From contig JADGDE010000001.1 of NCBI GenBank assembly GCA_016745035.1, forward strand, positions 1,030,507-1,094,506: 64,000 nt of DNA. Reading direction: 5' to 3'. The translations under genes and the position numbers were made by a program. The stretch's first letter is position 1; each line of letters opens with the position of its first letter. Below the pieces are notes generated by a model. It saw only the letters and a list, made by a program, of their open reading frames with translations, was not told the DNA's origin and ran no database searches. This DNA is from Thiotrichales bacterium. Lineage in GTDB: Bacteria; Pseudomonadota; Gammaproteobacteria; Beggiatoales; Beggiatoaceae. This document shows positions 46,831 through 55,139 of the stretch, piece by piece.

Positions 46831-47063
46831 CACACCATAAATGAAACCAAATAATTATATATATATCCACATTTCGTGGCTTCGATATGACGGATGGTGT
46901 GATGCTTACCCACCCGACAAGTTAACCTAGAAAAACGTTCATAAAAAATATAGGTAAATAATACATTAGGAAAAATAGATTAATTATTTTAGTTTTTAAT
47001 CGTAAATATCACCAACTTTTTCAAACTTAGTATAGACTATATAAAAAAGGTTCAATATATTAA

Positions 47064-48926
47064 ATGGATAATACCGTGAATAATAAAGAAGATAAATATA
47101 ATATTATAAATTATATAATCATATGTTATTTCTTAAATATAATTACTTATATTTACCTGCTTTCATTACCTGTCGATAATTTTATTTCTATATTGGCATC
47201 TTTGTTTTTTTTAGATGGATTATATGTTGAATATTTCCTAATCATCGTTTCTACATTTTTTATAAAAAATAAAAAAATATATTTATCTCTTATTCTTTTA
47301 TTTTTAAGCATACAAATTATCCAAATGTTTTCAATATATTATAGCTCTGGTTTTTTGCCGAGATTAGCCATTGATAATTTAAATTATACTGATTTAGTAC
47401 TTAATTTTTTAAATATTAATTTATTATTAATATTTTTTATTTTTGTGCTATTTTCTATATCCATCCTTTATTTATTAAAAATAAATAAATATTTTACATA
47501 TTTTTTTATCTCATTATCTATTGCTTTTTTATTTAAAAGTAATCAATTTTTAGAGGATGTTGTAAAAAAAGAAAACTCATATAAGTTAGAAATAAATATA
47601 GATAAAGTTTATCCTATATATAGTTTTTTTAAATTATTTTTATCAGATTCATACAATGAAAAAACAGAAAAATTTTCTATACATGAACTTGGAAAACTAA
47701 AAAATTTAGGACTTGAATTAGATTTAATAAAAAAATATCCATTAATGAAAAATAATAAAATTAACGGTATTAAACATAAAAATAAAAATGTTATTTTAAT
47801 ATTTTCTGAAGGCGTTTCTGCTAGAACATTAGCACCATATAATCAAAAATTTGCAGATGTCACTAAAAATATCCATGACTTTTCAAAACAATCTATACTT
47901 ATTGAAAATTATTATAATCACACAGCTGCTACTTATAGAGGATTGCATGGACAATTGTGTTCTATTTACCCTAAATATGGTGGCTCTAATGTGTGGTTTT
48001 ATGATGAAACTATAAAAAATATAAATTATTTTTGTTTAACTGATATTTTTAAGGAAAATAATTATAACTCCTTTTTCTTAGATGCCCATGTTGACAATAT
48101 TTCTGGTATAGATGAATTATTACGTCACATTGGTTTTGATGAAGTTTTAAGTGCAACAAAACTCAGTAATAACTTTCTCTCCTCTGAAGCTGCTGAAATG
48201 GAGACTTATTTATCAGATGCACAGTTATATCGTGCCTTAACATCTTTTTTAGAAAAGAAATATTTTTCTAAAAATGGAGAGGATAATCCTTTTTTTCTTG
48301 CCTTGTATACAGCACAAACACATGCATGGTATGACGTAAAGGAAAATGGAAATTATTACCAAGATGGGAAAATAAATGTATTGAATACGCTGTATAATTT
48401 AGACATTGCTTTTGGGAGGTTTTGGGATTATTTTAAAAATTCTAATTATTTTAATAATACTATTATTATATTTACTTCTGATCATGCCCATTTTCAAGAG
48501 AACTCATATATAGAACTTATGAAAAATAAAAATGAAAGTGATTATCAAAAGCTATTTATTGATGCTATCCCTTTAATTATATTTAACCCGGATAATAAAA
48601 AACCAATGGTGTTAGATGCAAAATATAAAACTTCTATTGATTTTGCTCCTAGTGTTGCTCATTACATGGGGTTATCTTACAAAAAAAATGCTTTTGTAGG
48701 TCGTTCTATGTTGATAACAGAAAATCATACAGAATTTGGTATAGCCAATTATGATAATGAGTATTTTCTTATTAAAAATGGAATTGTTTATACCGATAAA
48801 AATTCGGAAAAACATATAAAAACATTAGACTTAGTGAAAAAATATATTAAATATACACAGTTTTTAGAATTAAATAATCGCATTTTTTTTCCTCCTTCAT
48901 ATAAAATTGATGTAGAAAACCCGTGA
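47064..48926 (+). CDS. Membrane phospho-transferase/sulfatase superfamily protein (EptA/LtaS-like)
   Basis: The 620-residue product has about five N-terminal membrane helices (to residue about 175) and a periplasmic alkaline-phosphatase-fold domain. It shows VILIFSEGVSARTL (metal Glu), NHTAATYRGLHGQL (candidate Thr nucleophile) and IFTSDHAHFQENS (metal Asp-His). These correspond to the catalytic residues of phosphoethanolamine and glycerol-phosphate transferases, so it probably modifies lipid A, glycan or another surface polymer; the substrate is not identifiable. It is as AT-rich as the KAP gene 233 bp upstream, indicating a shared foreign origin. Confidence 0.8.
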   Translation: MDNTVNNKEDKYNIINYIIICYFLNIITYIYLLSLPVDNFISILASLFFLDGLYVEYFLIIVSTFFIKNKKIYLSLILLFLSIQIIQMFSIYYSSGFLPRLAIDNLNYTDLVLNFLNINLLLIFFIFVLFSISILYLLKINKYFTYFFISLSIAFLFKSNQFLEDVVKKENSYKLEINIDKVYPIYSFFKLFLSDSYNEKTEKFSIHELGKLKNLGLELDLIKKYPLMKNNKINGIKHKNKNVILIFSEGVSARTLAPYNQKFADVTKNIHDFSKQSILIENYYNHTAATYRGLHGQLCSIYPKYGGSNVWFYDETIKNINYFCLTDIFKENNYNSFFLDAHVDNISGIDELLRHIGFDEVLSATKLSNNFLSSEAAEMETYLSDAQLYRALTSFLEKKYFSKNGEDNPFFLALYTAQTHAWYDVKENGNYYQDGKINVLNTLYNLDIAFGRFWDYFKNSNYFNNTIIIFTSDHAHFQENSYIELMKNKNESDYQKLFIDAIPLIIFNPDNKKPMVLDAKYKTSIDFAPSVAHYMGLSYKKNAFVGRSMLITENHTEFGIANYDNEYFLIKNGIVYTDKNSEKHIKTLDLVKKYIKYTQFLELNNRIFFPPSYKIDVENP

Positions 48927-49033
48927 GGAATATAAGAGCAGCGCCATACACCAGAAACGAAGCCTAAAAACCAAATATATCCCTTAAATTTAAGGGCTTC
49001 GATTAGCGGATCGCCCAATATTTGATAAACACT

Positions 49034-49060
49034 GTAGAGCCGTAGCACTGCTACGGCTCA
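49034..49060. repeat. Family-4 palindrome, first copy
   Basis: GTAGAGCCGTAGCA followed by CTGCTACGGCTCA forms a near-perfect hairpin. Confidence 0.85.
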
Positions 49061-49140
49061 TTGCTCCGACTCCCACAAGGCAAATATTCCCCCAGTCCAA
49101 AGCCTCATTCCAAAATCTTATACACAGGGGCTTCGTTTGG

Positions 49141-49168
49141 GTAGAGCCGTAACGTGTTACGGCTCTAC
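49141..49168. repeat. Family-4 palindrome, second copy
   Basis: GTAGAGCCGTAAC-GT-GTTACGGCTCTAC is a perfect palindrome and shares the GTAGAGCCGTA arm with the copy at 49034. Confidence 0.9.
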
Positions 49169-49340
49169 GATGGATTGATAATCAAAGGTTTGACGGATAC
49201 TTAGCCTTTGCAAAGCAAAATTTCCATAAATATTTGTGTTCCTCTTGCGTCTTTAGCATCTTTTGCGTTAAAAAAGATTAGCCTCAATGTTAGCTTGCCA
49301 TTAAACTTGAGCAATCTAATCTGTTAAGAAGAACCCTGTC

Positions 49341-49997
49341 ATGAAAAATATCATCCTATTATTATCCTTATGTCTCAGCCCTAACCTATGGGCAGATGAT
49401 AAACTGGCCGATGTCTATGGTTTACGGGAGGAGCAGGCTTTGAAAAAATTAATCAATGACAACAAGGGAAAAACCGATAAGCAACAAGGTATTGCTTGGC
49501 ACAATATGGCGGTGTTGGAAAAATCCGGCGCAGCCGATAAAGCCTTTGATATTCTCAATGCCTTGCGGAAAAAACACCCTAAAGACTATGAAATCCTTGC
49601 CTATTTCGGCAGCGCGCAAACCATGGTAGCACGGGACTCTTGGAACTTTTTTACCAAAACCAGTAACGTCAACAAAGGCGTGGCGCTGTTGGATAAAGCC
49701 GTTGCCAAAGACAAGGACAATCCGGTGATTCGTTTGGTACGTATCAACAATACCCTCGCTTTGCCTGAATTTTTAAACCGCATTGGCAAAGTCAAAACCG
49801 ATTTAAATTATTTACTGAAATTATTTGAGCGAATTGAGGCGCGTGCGGTGGTACAAAGTGAGACCTATTATTTAATGGGACAAGAATTGCGCAAAAACAA
49901 AAAAGCCAAAGAGGCGCAAGGCTATTTGCAACAAGCCGTGGATGTTGACCCCGAAGGCGAATGGGCAAAAAAAGCCAAGGCAGCCTTAAATGGTTAA
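49341..49997 (+). CDS. Secreted TPR protein heading the ABC/LolA-like operon
   Basis: The 218-residue product has a signal peptide (MKNIILLLSLCLSPNLWADD, cleavage at LWA-DD) and helical TPR-like repeats (WHNMAVLEKSGAADKAFDIL; YYLMGQELRKNKKAKEAQGY). It overlaps the next gene by 8 bp, so it is translated with the ABC transporter and probably works in the periplasm with it. I recognise no closer family. Confidence 0.75.
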   Translation: MKNIILLLSLCLSPNLWADDKLADVYGLREEQALKKLINDNKGKTDKQQGIAWHNMAVLEKSGAADKAFDILNALRKKHPKDYEILAYFGSAQTMVARDSWNFFTKTSNVNKGVALLDKAVAKDKDNPVIRLVRINNTLALPEFLNRIGKVKTDLNYLLKLFERIEARAVVQSETYYLMGQELRKNKKAKEAQGYLQQAVDVDPEGEWAKKAKAALNG

Positions 49998-50655
49998 AGT
50001 CGAGCAGGTGGTTAAAACCTATCAATTGGGCAAGCAACAGGTGCAAGCCCTCAAAGGCGTGAGCTTGGAGGTGCAAGCCGCTGAGTTTGTCGCCATCACG
50101 GGCACATCGGGCAGTGGTAAATCAACCTTATTGCACCTGATTGGCTGTTTAGACCTGCCCACGGCTGGGCATATTCATATTCTCGATAAACGCACCGACA
50201 CGCTCTCAGATAAACAACAATCGTGGCTGCGCAATCAATTTTTAGGCTTTATTTTTCAATCGTTTAACCTGATTCCGGTTTTAACTGCGTTTGAAAATAT
50301 CGAGTACCCTTTGCTGTTGCAAGGCTTGTCACCCAAACAACGCCAACAGCGGGTCAATGGCTTATTAGAGCGTGTCGGTTTGAGCGAGCACTCCCACCAT
50401 CGCCCCGATTATTTATCTGGCGGACAACGCCAACGGGTCGCCATTGCCCGCGCTTTGGTGACAAAGCCAAAACTGGTCTTAGCCGATGAGCCAACGGCAA
50501 ACCTAGACTCAAAAACCGGCACAGAAATTTTGGATTTGATGAAGGATATTTGTTTGCAAGAAAAAACCAGTTTTGTCTTCTCTACCCATGACCCAAAAAT
50601 CAGCCACTATGCCAGCACCATTTATACCTTAAAAGATGGGGTATTACGGCAATGA
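49990..50655 (+). CDS. ABC transporter ATPase (LolD/MacB-type)
   Basis: The 221-residue ATPase has Walker A GTSGSGKSTLLHLIG, the loop FIFQSFNLIPVLTAFENIE, signature YLSGGQRQRVAIARAL and Walker B LVLADEPTANLDSKTG. This is the MacB/LolD group, which powers mechanotransmission rather than ordinary uptake. It overlaps the TPR gene (8 bp) and the permease gene (4 bp). Confidence 0.93.
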   Translation: MVKVEQVVKTYQLGKQQVQALKGVSLEVQAAEFVAITGTSGSGKSTLLHLIGCLDLPTAGHIHILDKRTDTLSDKQQSWLRNQFLGFIFQSFNLIPVLTAFENIEYPLLLQGLSPKQRQQRVNGLLERVGLSEHSHHRPDYLSGGQRQRVAIARALVTKPKLVLADEPTANLDSKTGTEILDLMKDICLQEKTSFVFSTHDPKISHYASTIYTLKDGVLRQ

Positions 50656-51875
50656 AAATTTTGAGCTTGGCTTTTCGTAATATCCTCCGCAATAAACGCC
50701 GCACCTTTTTAACCCTTTCTGCCATTATCTCTGGGGTTTGTAGTTTGGTGATTTTTGGCGGTTTTATCGAATTCACGTTTGAAGGGCTGCGTGAGTCTAC
50801 CATCCGCACCCAACTTGGCCATGTGCAAATTTACCAGCAAGGTTATAACCAGCATGGGGTTGCCAATCCGGCAAAATATTTAATCCAAGAGCCGGAAAAG
50901 GTCGAAGCCAGTTTGCAAGCTTTGCCTGAAGTGCTCAGTGTTACCCGCCGTTTGAGTTTGTCGGGCTTGATTAGCAATGGCAATAAAACCTTAAGCGCCA
51001 AAGTCACGGGCATTATTCCAGCGCAAGAGGAGGAGTTTTCCGCCTTTGAAACCTTGCTTGATGGTCAGCAATTGGATGAAGAGCTGCCACACGGCGGGGT
51101 TATCGGGGTTGAGCTGGCAAAAGCTTTAGATGCCAAGATTGGTGATTATTTAATCATCATGACCAACACCCTCGATGGCGCAATCAATGCGGTCGAGTTT
51201 GAATTGGTCGGTATTGCGCAAACAGGCTCGCAAGAGTATGACAGCGTCTTTGTTAAATTGCCGCTGGCGGTGGTACAACAAGCCTTAGAGACCGATTCAG
51301 TAGAAAAAATTATGGTCTTATTAGAAGAAAGTTCACAACTCGATGGTGTATTGACGCAATTGCCGGGGGTGTTGGCGCAAACGGGACTGGAGTTAGAATA
51401 CCGCAGTTGGAGGGACATGGCACTGTTTTACCATAAGGTGGTGGCGATGTATCAAGGCTTGTTTCAAGTCATACAAGTTATCATTGCCGTGATTGTCTTA
51501 TTTAGTATTATCAATACCATGACCATGGCGGTGTTTGAGCGTACCCGCGAGATTGGCACACTCCGCGCTATTGGTACGCCACGCGGGCATATCATGCAAT
51601 TGTTTATCACCGAGGGCTTTTTACTCGGTATTTTAGGCGGTTTGTTGGGCTTGGTGATTGCGATTTTGATTGCTTTTGGCATTAACGCCTCTGGCGGCAT
51701 TGATATTCCGCCACCGCCGGGCATGTCGCGGGGCTATTTGTCGATGATTTTAATTGTCCCCAGTGTTTTGTTTTATGCCTTTTTGTTGACGGTGTTTGTC
51801 GCGGTGTTATCGAGCATTTTGCCCGCGTGGAAAGCCAGTCGGATTAAAATTGTGGAGGCTTTGAGTTATATATGA
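50652..51875 (+). CDS. ABC transporter permease (FtsX/MacB-type)
   Basis: The 407-residue product has the family topology: an N-terminal helix (RTFLTLSAIISGVCSLVIFG), a large periplasmic domain (about residues 40-270), and three C-terminal helices with FERTREIGTLRAIGTPRGHI, the coupling-helix motif for the ATPase. It overlaps the next gene at ATGA, so all subunits are made together. The partner OMP and LolA-like protein suggest transport or lipid/lipoprotein extraction across the envelope. Confidence 0.92.
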   Translation: MKILSLAFRNILRNKRRTFLTLSAIISGVCSLVIFGGFIEFTFEGLRESTIRTQLGHVQIYQQGYNQHGVANPAKYLIQEPEKVEASLQALPEVLSVTRRLSLSGLISNGNKTLSAKVTGIIPAQEEEFSAFETLLDGQQLDEELPHGGVIGVELAKALDAKIGDYLIIMTNTLDGAINAVEFELVGIAQTGSQEYDSVFVKLPLAVVQQALETDSVEKIMVLLEESSQLDGVLTQLPGVLAQTGLELEYRSWRDMALFYHKVVAMYQGLFQVIQVIIAVIVLFSIINTMTMAVFERTREIGTLRAIGTPRGHIMQLFITEGFLLGILGGLLGLVIAILIAFGINASGGIDIPPPPGMSRGYLSMILIVPSVLFYAFLLTVFVAVLSSILPAWKASRIKIVEALSYI

Positions 51876-52675
51876 GTATATCTATTGACGCGCCGCTGGA
51901 GCGACGCAATCTGCATTCCCACGCTGGAGCGTGGGAACGAGTAGAGCAAATCGTGATTTTAGTCTTCAGCTTGTTTTTTTATACGGCTGTCAGTGCCGTG
52001 CCAGAGCCGCAAACGGCGCTACAAGCGGTGGATAATATCCGCGCCCCTGGGGATAATTTCAGTTTTACCTTGGATGTCGAGCAACAACGCCCTGATGACA
52101 AAACACGTCATTTTCAATTTGATGTCAAAGTCAAAAACAATGAAAAAAGCCTTGTTACCTATACTGAGCCGAAAAAATCTAAGGGCAAACGTATTTTAAT
52201 GGTCGGGGCGAATTTGTGGATTTATATTCCCACCACCCGTATGCCCATTCGTATTTCAGCCCAGCAAAAAATCAGCTCCGGCATTGCCAATGCTGATGTC
52301 GCACGGGTGGTTTATAGCCTTGATTATCAAGCGGACAGTATTAAAACGGTGCAGCTAGAAGACAAAGACAGCTATCAATTATCCTTAAGCGCTAAAAACA
52401 AAGGCGCTGCTTATCAAGCCATTGAATTGTGGGTTGCCACTGATGACTACCAGCCCATCAAAGCTGATTTTTATACCAAAACCGGACGCAAACTCAAAAG
52501 CATTTATTATCAAGATTATCAATTGGTCTTAGGTAAAAAACGCCCGATGTTGCTAGAAGTGCATGATGCCCTTAATCCTGAAGATAAAATCTTTATGCGC
52601 TATAGCGAGCTAAAATTGGCAGATACGCCAGATATGTATTTTCAAAAAAGCTATTTACCCCGTTTGCCACGTTAA
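51872..52675 (+). CDS. LolA-like outer-membrane lipoprotein-sorting protein with repeat-derived N-terminus
   Basis: The 267-residue product has the LolA-like fold: QALDNI-type start, KTRHFQFDVKVKNNEKSLVT, KGKRILMVGANLWIYIPTT, RIVYSLDY and LEVHDALNPEDKIFMRYSEL, as in proteins that pass lipids or lipoproteins through the periplasm. Residues 6-24 (DAPLERRNLHSHAGAWER and V) come from a 57-bp repeat lying between the ATG and the hydrophobic core (IVILVFSLFFYTAVSA). The ATGA overlap with the permease supports 51872 as the genuine start. GTG 51951 would give a short core without the repeat and is less likely. Confidence 0.82.
   Translation: MSISIDAPLERRNLHSHAGAWERVEQIVILVFSLFFYTAVSAVPEPQTALQAVDNIRAPGDNFSFTLDVEQQRPDDKTRHFQFDVKVKNNEKSLVTYTEPKKSKGKRILMVGANLWIYIPTTRMPIRISAQQKISSGIANADVARVVYSLDYQADSIKTVQLEDKDSYQLSLSAKNKGAAYQAIELWVATDDYQPIKADFYTKTGRKLKSIYYQDYQLVLGKKRPMLLEVHDALNPEDKIFMRYSELKLADTPDMYFQKSYLPRLPR
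51885..51941 (+). repeat. Family-3 57-bp repeat, copy 1, inside the LolA-like coding start
   Basis: The sequence runs from TTGACGCGCCGCTGGAGCGA to GGGAACGAG and contains the palindrome TTCCCACGCTGGAGCGTGGGAA. It is the reverse complement of 52701-52757 with two mismatches. Confidence 0.95.
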
Positions 52676-53961
52676 TGATTAATTTAAGCTCACTGTTCCA
52701 CTCGTTCCCACGTTCTAGCGTGGGAATGCAGATTGCGTCGCTCCAGCGGCGCGTCAAACTTTTATCTCTTATCACTTTTTATCTATTCTCTTTACCAACG
52801 CTCGCCAACGATTGGCTACAATCAGCCGAATTAAACTACCGCCCCCGCTACATAGAAACTCAAACCCCACTCACCGACCCACAAGCCCAGTTACTTGATT
52901 ACAGCCACCACCAAGCCGAGTTTTACGCCCTAATCAAACTGCATAAAAGCCTTGATAAACTAAATATCATCTCCCAACTGCGCCCCAGTTGGACATACCA
53001 GCAGCAAGCACACGAAGCAGGTTTTAATATCGACGAGTTATACCTAGATTATGCCCTTAGCCCCAGTATCTTTCTCAGTCTGGGTAAACGTAACCTCTTT
53101 ACTGGCGTTGCCCTGGGTCGTAATCCCACTGATTATTTGGCTGAAAATAAAAGCGTGGATAGCAGCCAAGACCCAGAGCGCCGCCGCGATTTACGCCGAG
53201 GCAATTACTTACTCACAGCCGAGTGGTATTTAGACAATGCCCATTTAAGCCTTGCCTTTGCCCCCCAGTTTAACGATACACAGCCAGAAAAAAACCGTTT
53301 ATTGCTGCGTTATAACCAGCTATTAGAAGCATGGAATACCGATGTCACCGGTTTTGTTTTCTTAGCGGAGCGAGAGGGCTTGGGGTTAAACCTATCCACC
53401 ACGGTCAATGATAACTGGGTGGTGTATGCCGATGTGTCCCTACGGCGCGGGCGAGACCGCCAGCTTGAAGGGGTGACAACACATCATCACAAGAATGTAT
53501 TTACCGATGCCGTCCTAGGCTCCAATTACAGCTTTAACAATGGTCTTGGTTGGTATGCAGAATATTGGTATCAAGAAAATGGTTACAGCGATAGCGAATG
53601 GCAAAGCCTGATAGATTTAAGCCAACAAAGCACAGCGCAACTCAACAGCCCCGCGCATGGCCTTGGCATCGAACAACTGGTTAGTATCAACCAAGCACTA
53701 AAGCCCTTATATTTACGCCAGCACTACCTTTTTAACCGCCTAAGCTACGCCATAGACAGCAACACAGAAACCAGCCTCAGTCACATTTTCAACCTAGACG
53801 ATAACAGCCAACTGATACGTTGGCATGTGCAACGCAATATTGCCGATATGCAACTGCGCTTACAACTGGAACATTTAGCCGGGCAACAGCAATCCGCCTT
53901 TGCCATGCGCACCGCACAGACCACGGTGCTACTCAATCTCAATTGGCGTTTTAGTCCTTAA
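52675..53961 (+). CDS. Outer-membrane beta-barrel protein with repeat-derived N-terminus
   Basis: The 428-residue product (from ATG 52675, overlapping the previous stop as TAATG) has a hydrophobic core (VKLLSLITFYLFSLPTLA-ND) and alternating beta-strand motifs with aromatic ends (WLQSAELNYRPRYIET, LDYALSPSIFLSLGKRN, HLSLAFAPQF, NGLGWYAEYWYQENG), ending in TTVLLNLNWRFSP. It is an outer-membrane protein of unrecognised family. Residues 9-27 are encoded by a 57-bp repeat, and ATG 52726 inside the repeat is an alternative start (MQIASLQRRVKLLSLITFY). The operon position suggests it is the outer-membrane partner of the ABC/LolA-like system. Confidence 0.75.
   Translation: MINLSSLFHSFPRSSVGMQIASLQRRVKLLSLITFYLFSLPTLANDWLQSAELNYRPRYIETQTPLTDPQAQLLDYSHHQAEFYALIKLHKSLDKLNIISQLRPSWTYQQQAHEAGFNIDELYLDYALSPSIFLSLGKRNLFTGVALGRNPTDYLAENKSVDSSQDPERRRDLRRGNYLLTAEWYLDNAHLSLAFAPQFNDTQPEKNRLLLRYNQLLEAWNTDVTGFVFLAEREGLGLNLSTTVNDNWVVYADVSLRRGRDRQLEGVTTHHHKNVFTDAVLGSNYSFNNGLGWYAEYWYQENGYSDSEWQSLIDLSQQSTAQLNSPAHGLGIEQLVSINQALKPLYLRQHYLFNRLSYAIDSNTETSLSHIFNLDDNSQLIRWHVQRNIADMQLRLQLEHLAGQQQSAFAMRTAQTTVLLNLNWRFSP
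52701..52757 (-). repeat. Family-3 57-bp repeat, copy 2, inside the OMP coding start
   Basis: CTCGTTCCCACGTTCTAGCG to GGCGCGTCAA is the reverse complement of 51885-51941, 55 of 57 positions identical. Confidence 0.95.
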
Positions 53962-54012
53962 AAACACAAGTTGGAACGTAATAAGCAAATACGGCGCTTG
54001 GAAAAGAGCCGT

Positions 54013-54642
54013 TTATTGTGCCGTGGTCAAACCAAAGGTTTCCCATGCTTGCATTCCTCCGCGATACCATTTGATTTTGTCCGCCGGATAACCCAAACGC
54101 AATAAAGTACGAATATTGGTCGGGGATTGCCCACACCATGCGCCATTGCAAAACATCACCAAGGTTTTCGCCTTCTCAAAATCCCAAATACTCTCTTGCT
54201 CTTGGACACCAAATTGATCAACAAAAATGGATTTAATCTCAAAGGTATCCGTGCCTTTATCCAAGCGTAGGCTGGTCCAAGGAATATTAATCGCGCCAGG
54301 AATCGTGCCTTTGGCAACCCAGTCGCTGGTGCGCGAATCAATGACAACAATATTGTCATCACCCCAGTTTTTTTTATCCAAATATTTCAGGAGTTCTAAT
54401 TCACCAATGGTCTCAACCCCGGGGGCTAGCGTCATCGGTTGAATGCAAAATGGTGGGCAAGGGCGAGAGGTTTTGGCATAGTCGGGATTGATGGTGTTTT
54501 TTGTGTCTTGTTGCCGCTGAATGGTCACTTCTTTATCGTTATGATTGATATTGACGCTTTCCATATCGGGACTGATATTGACTTCTAAAGCCATACTCTG
54601 ACTGCTCAGTAGTAATAAACTGGTATATAAGCTAAAACGCAT
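54013..54642 (-). CDS. Periplasmic rhodanese-domain protein
   Basis: The 209-residue product has a signal peptide (MRFSLYTSLLLLSSQSMA) and a rhodanese fold: VVIDSRTSDWVAKGTIPGAI, LVMFCNGAWCGQSPTNIRTL (active-site Cys, with a second Cys three residues after Trp-adjacent), and WYRGGMQAWETFGL. It is of the CNGxWCxQS group, which handles sulfane sulfur or forms a disulfide. ATG 54642 follows AGGAAAAT; the further upstream in-frame ATG is rejected. Sulfur metabolism would suit the supposed organism, but the substrate is unknown. Confidence 0.85.
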   Translation of the reverse strand: MRFSLYTSLLLLSSQSMALEVNISPDMESVNINHNDKEVTIQRQQDTKNTINPDYAKTSRPCPPFCIQPMTLAPGVETIGELELLKYLDKKNWGDDNIVVIDSRTSDWVAKGTIPGAINIPWTSLRLDKGTDTFEIKSIFVDQFGVQEQESIWDFEKAKTLVMFCNGAWCGQSPTNIRTLLRLGYPADKIKWYRGGMQAWETFGLTTAQ

Positions 54643-54670
54643 ATTTTCCTCCATGAGTTGATATAAATGT

Positions 54671-54728
54671 CTGATGTTATGCACCAAATCCGTTTTTGTA
54701 GAGGTATTTAGCCTTTGCCTAACATCAG
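54671..54728. mobile_element. Family-1 MITE-like element, short copy E (perfect 7-bp target duplication)
   Basis: The 58-bp element has ends CTGATGTTATGCACCAAATC and TTTAGCCTTTGCCTAACATCAG (right end at 54728). It is flanked by TAAATGT on both sides (54664-54670 and 54729-54735). It lies between the divergent rhodanese and ccoS genes. Confidence 0.9.
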
Positions 54729-54775
54729 TAAATGTTTATAATCCTGCTTTGATAACATCACTGAAGTAACATCGC

Positions 54776-54955
54776 ATGGAAATTATTTATTTATTGATTC
54801 CCCTCGCCCTAATCCTCGTCACGGTGGTGATTTGGGTGTTTTTGTGGGCTATCAAATCGGGGCAGTTTGATGATTTAGAAGGACCGGGTTATCAGATTTT
54901 GCAAGATGATGAACAAGTGCAAACGCCTGATAAAGGCGATAAAGACAAAGACTGA
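54776..54955 (+). CDS. ccoS: Cytochrome cbb3 oxidase maturation protein CcoS
   Basis: The 59-residue protein begins MEIIYLLIPLALILVTVVIW, one membrane helix. GFLWAIKSGQF-type sequence (VFLWAIKSGQFDDLEGPGYQ) and an acidic tail follow, the CcoS signature. CcoS is needed for maturation of cbb3-type oxidase, probably in cofactor insertion. The usual ccoNOPQ, ccoG, ccoH and ccoI genes are not in the window; ccoS is alone between repeats E and F. Confidence 0.9.
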   Translation: MEIIYLLIPLALILVTVVIWVFLWAIKSGQFDDLEGPGYQILQDDEQVQTPDKGDKDKD

Positions 54956-55016
54956 CACGGGCTTAAATTAGATACGTGTCAGCCTTGCTCTAAGCCGCTT
55001 TATTTACTGATGTTAC

Positions 55017-55139
55017 GCAAAGGCTTCTTTTTCTGCCTTAAAGGCAGAAAAAACCACCATTGCTGCACAGCTAAGCTTCACTAGGCAGGTGGAAAAGCAC
55101 CTTCATTGTGGCAAAAACAGGCTTAGTGCGTAACATCAG
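55017..55139. mobile_element. Family-1 MITE-like element, copy F (perfect 7-bp target duplication at a stop codon)
   Basis: The ends are CTGATGTTACGCAAAGGCTT and GGCTTAGTGCGTAACATCAG. It is flanked by TTATTTA (55010-55016 and 55140-55146). The right duplication begins with the TTA that encodes the stop of the minus-strand Met-rich gene. The interior palindrome is TTTTTCTGCCTT and AAGGCAGAAAAA. Confidence 0.95.

Larger units (their letters stand above)
48927..49340. other. Repeat-rich 414-bp gap at the right edge of the AT-rich island
   Basis: AAACGAAGCC (48956) and GGCTTCGTTT (49129) are inverted. A CCCTTAAATTTAAGGG palindrome lies at 48979-48994. Two family-4 palindromes (49034, 49141) are present. 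No gene is seen. Confidence 0.65.

Noticed and set aside
51885-52757. Composite transposon carrying the LolA-like gene between the inverted 57-bp repeats
   Set aside because: Both repeats lie inside coding sequence, the operon overlaps are intact, and no transposase or target duplication flanks the unit. Two independent insertions fit better.
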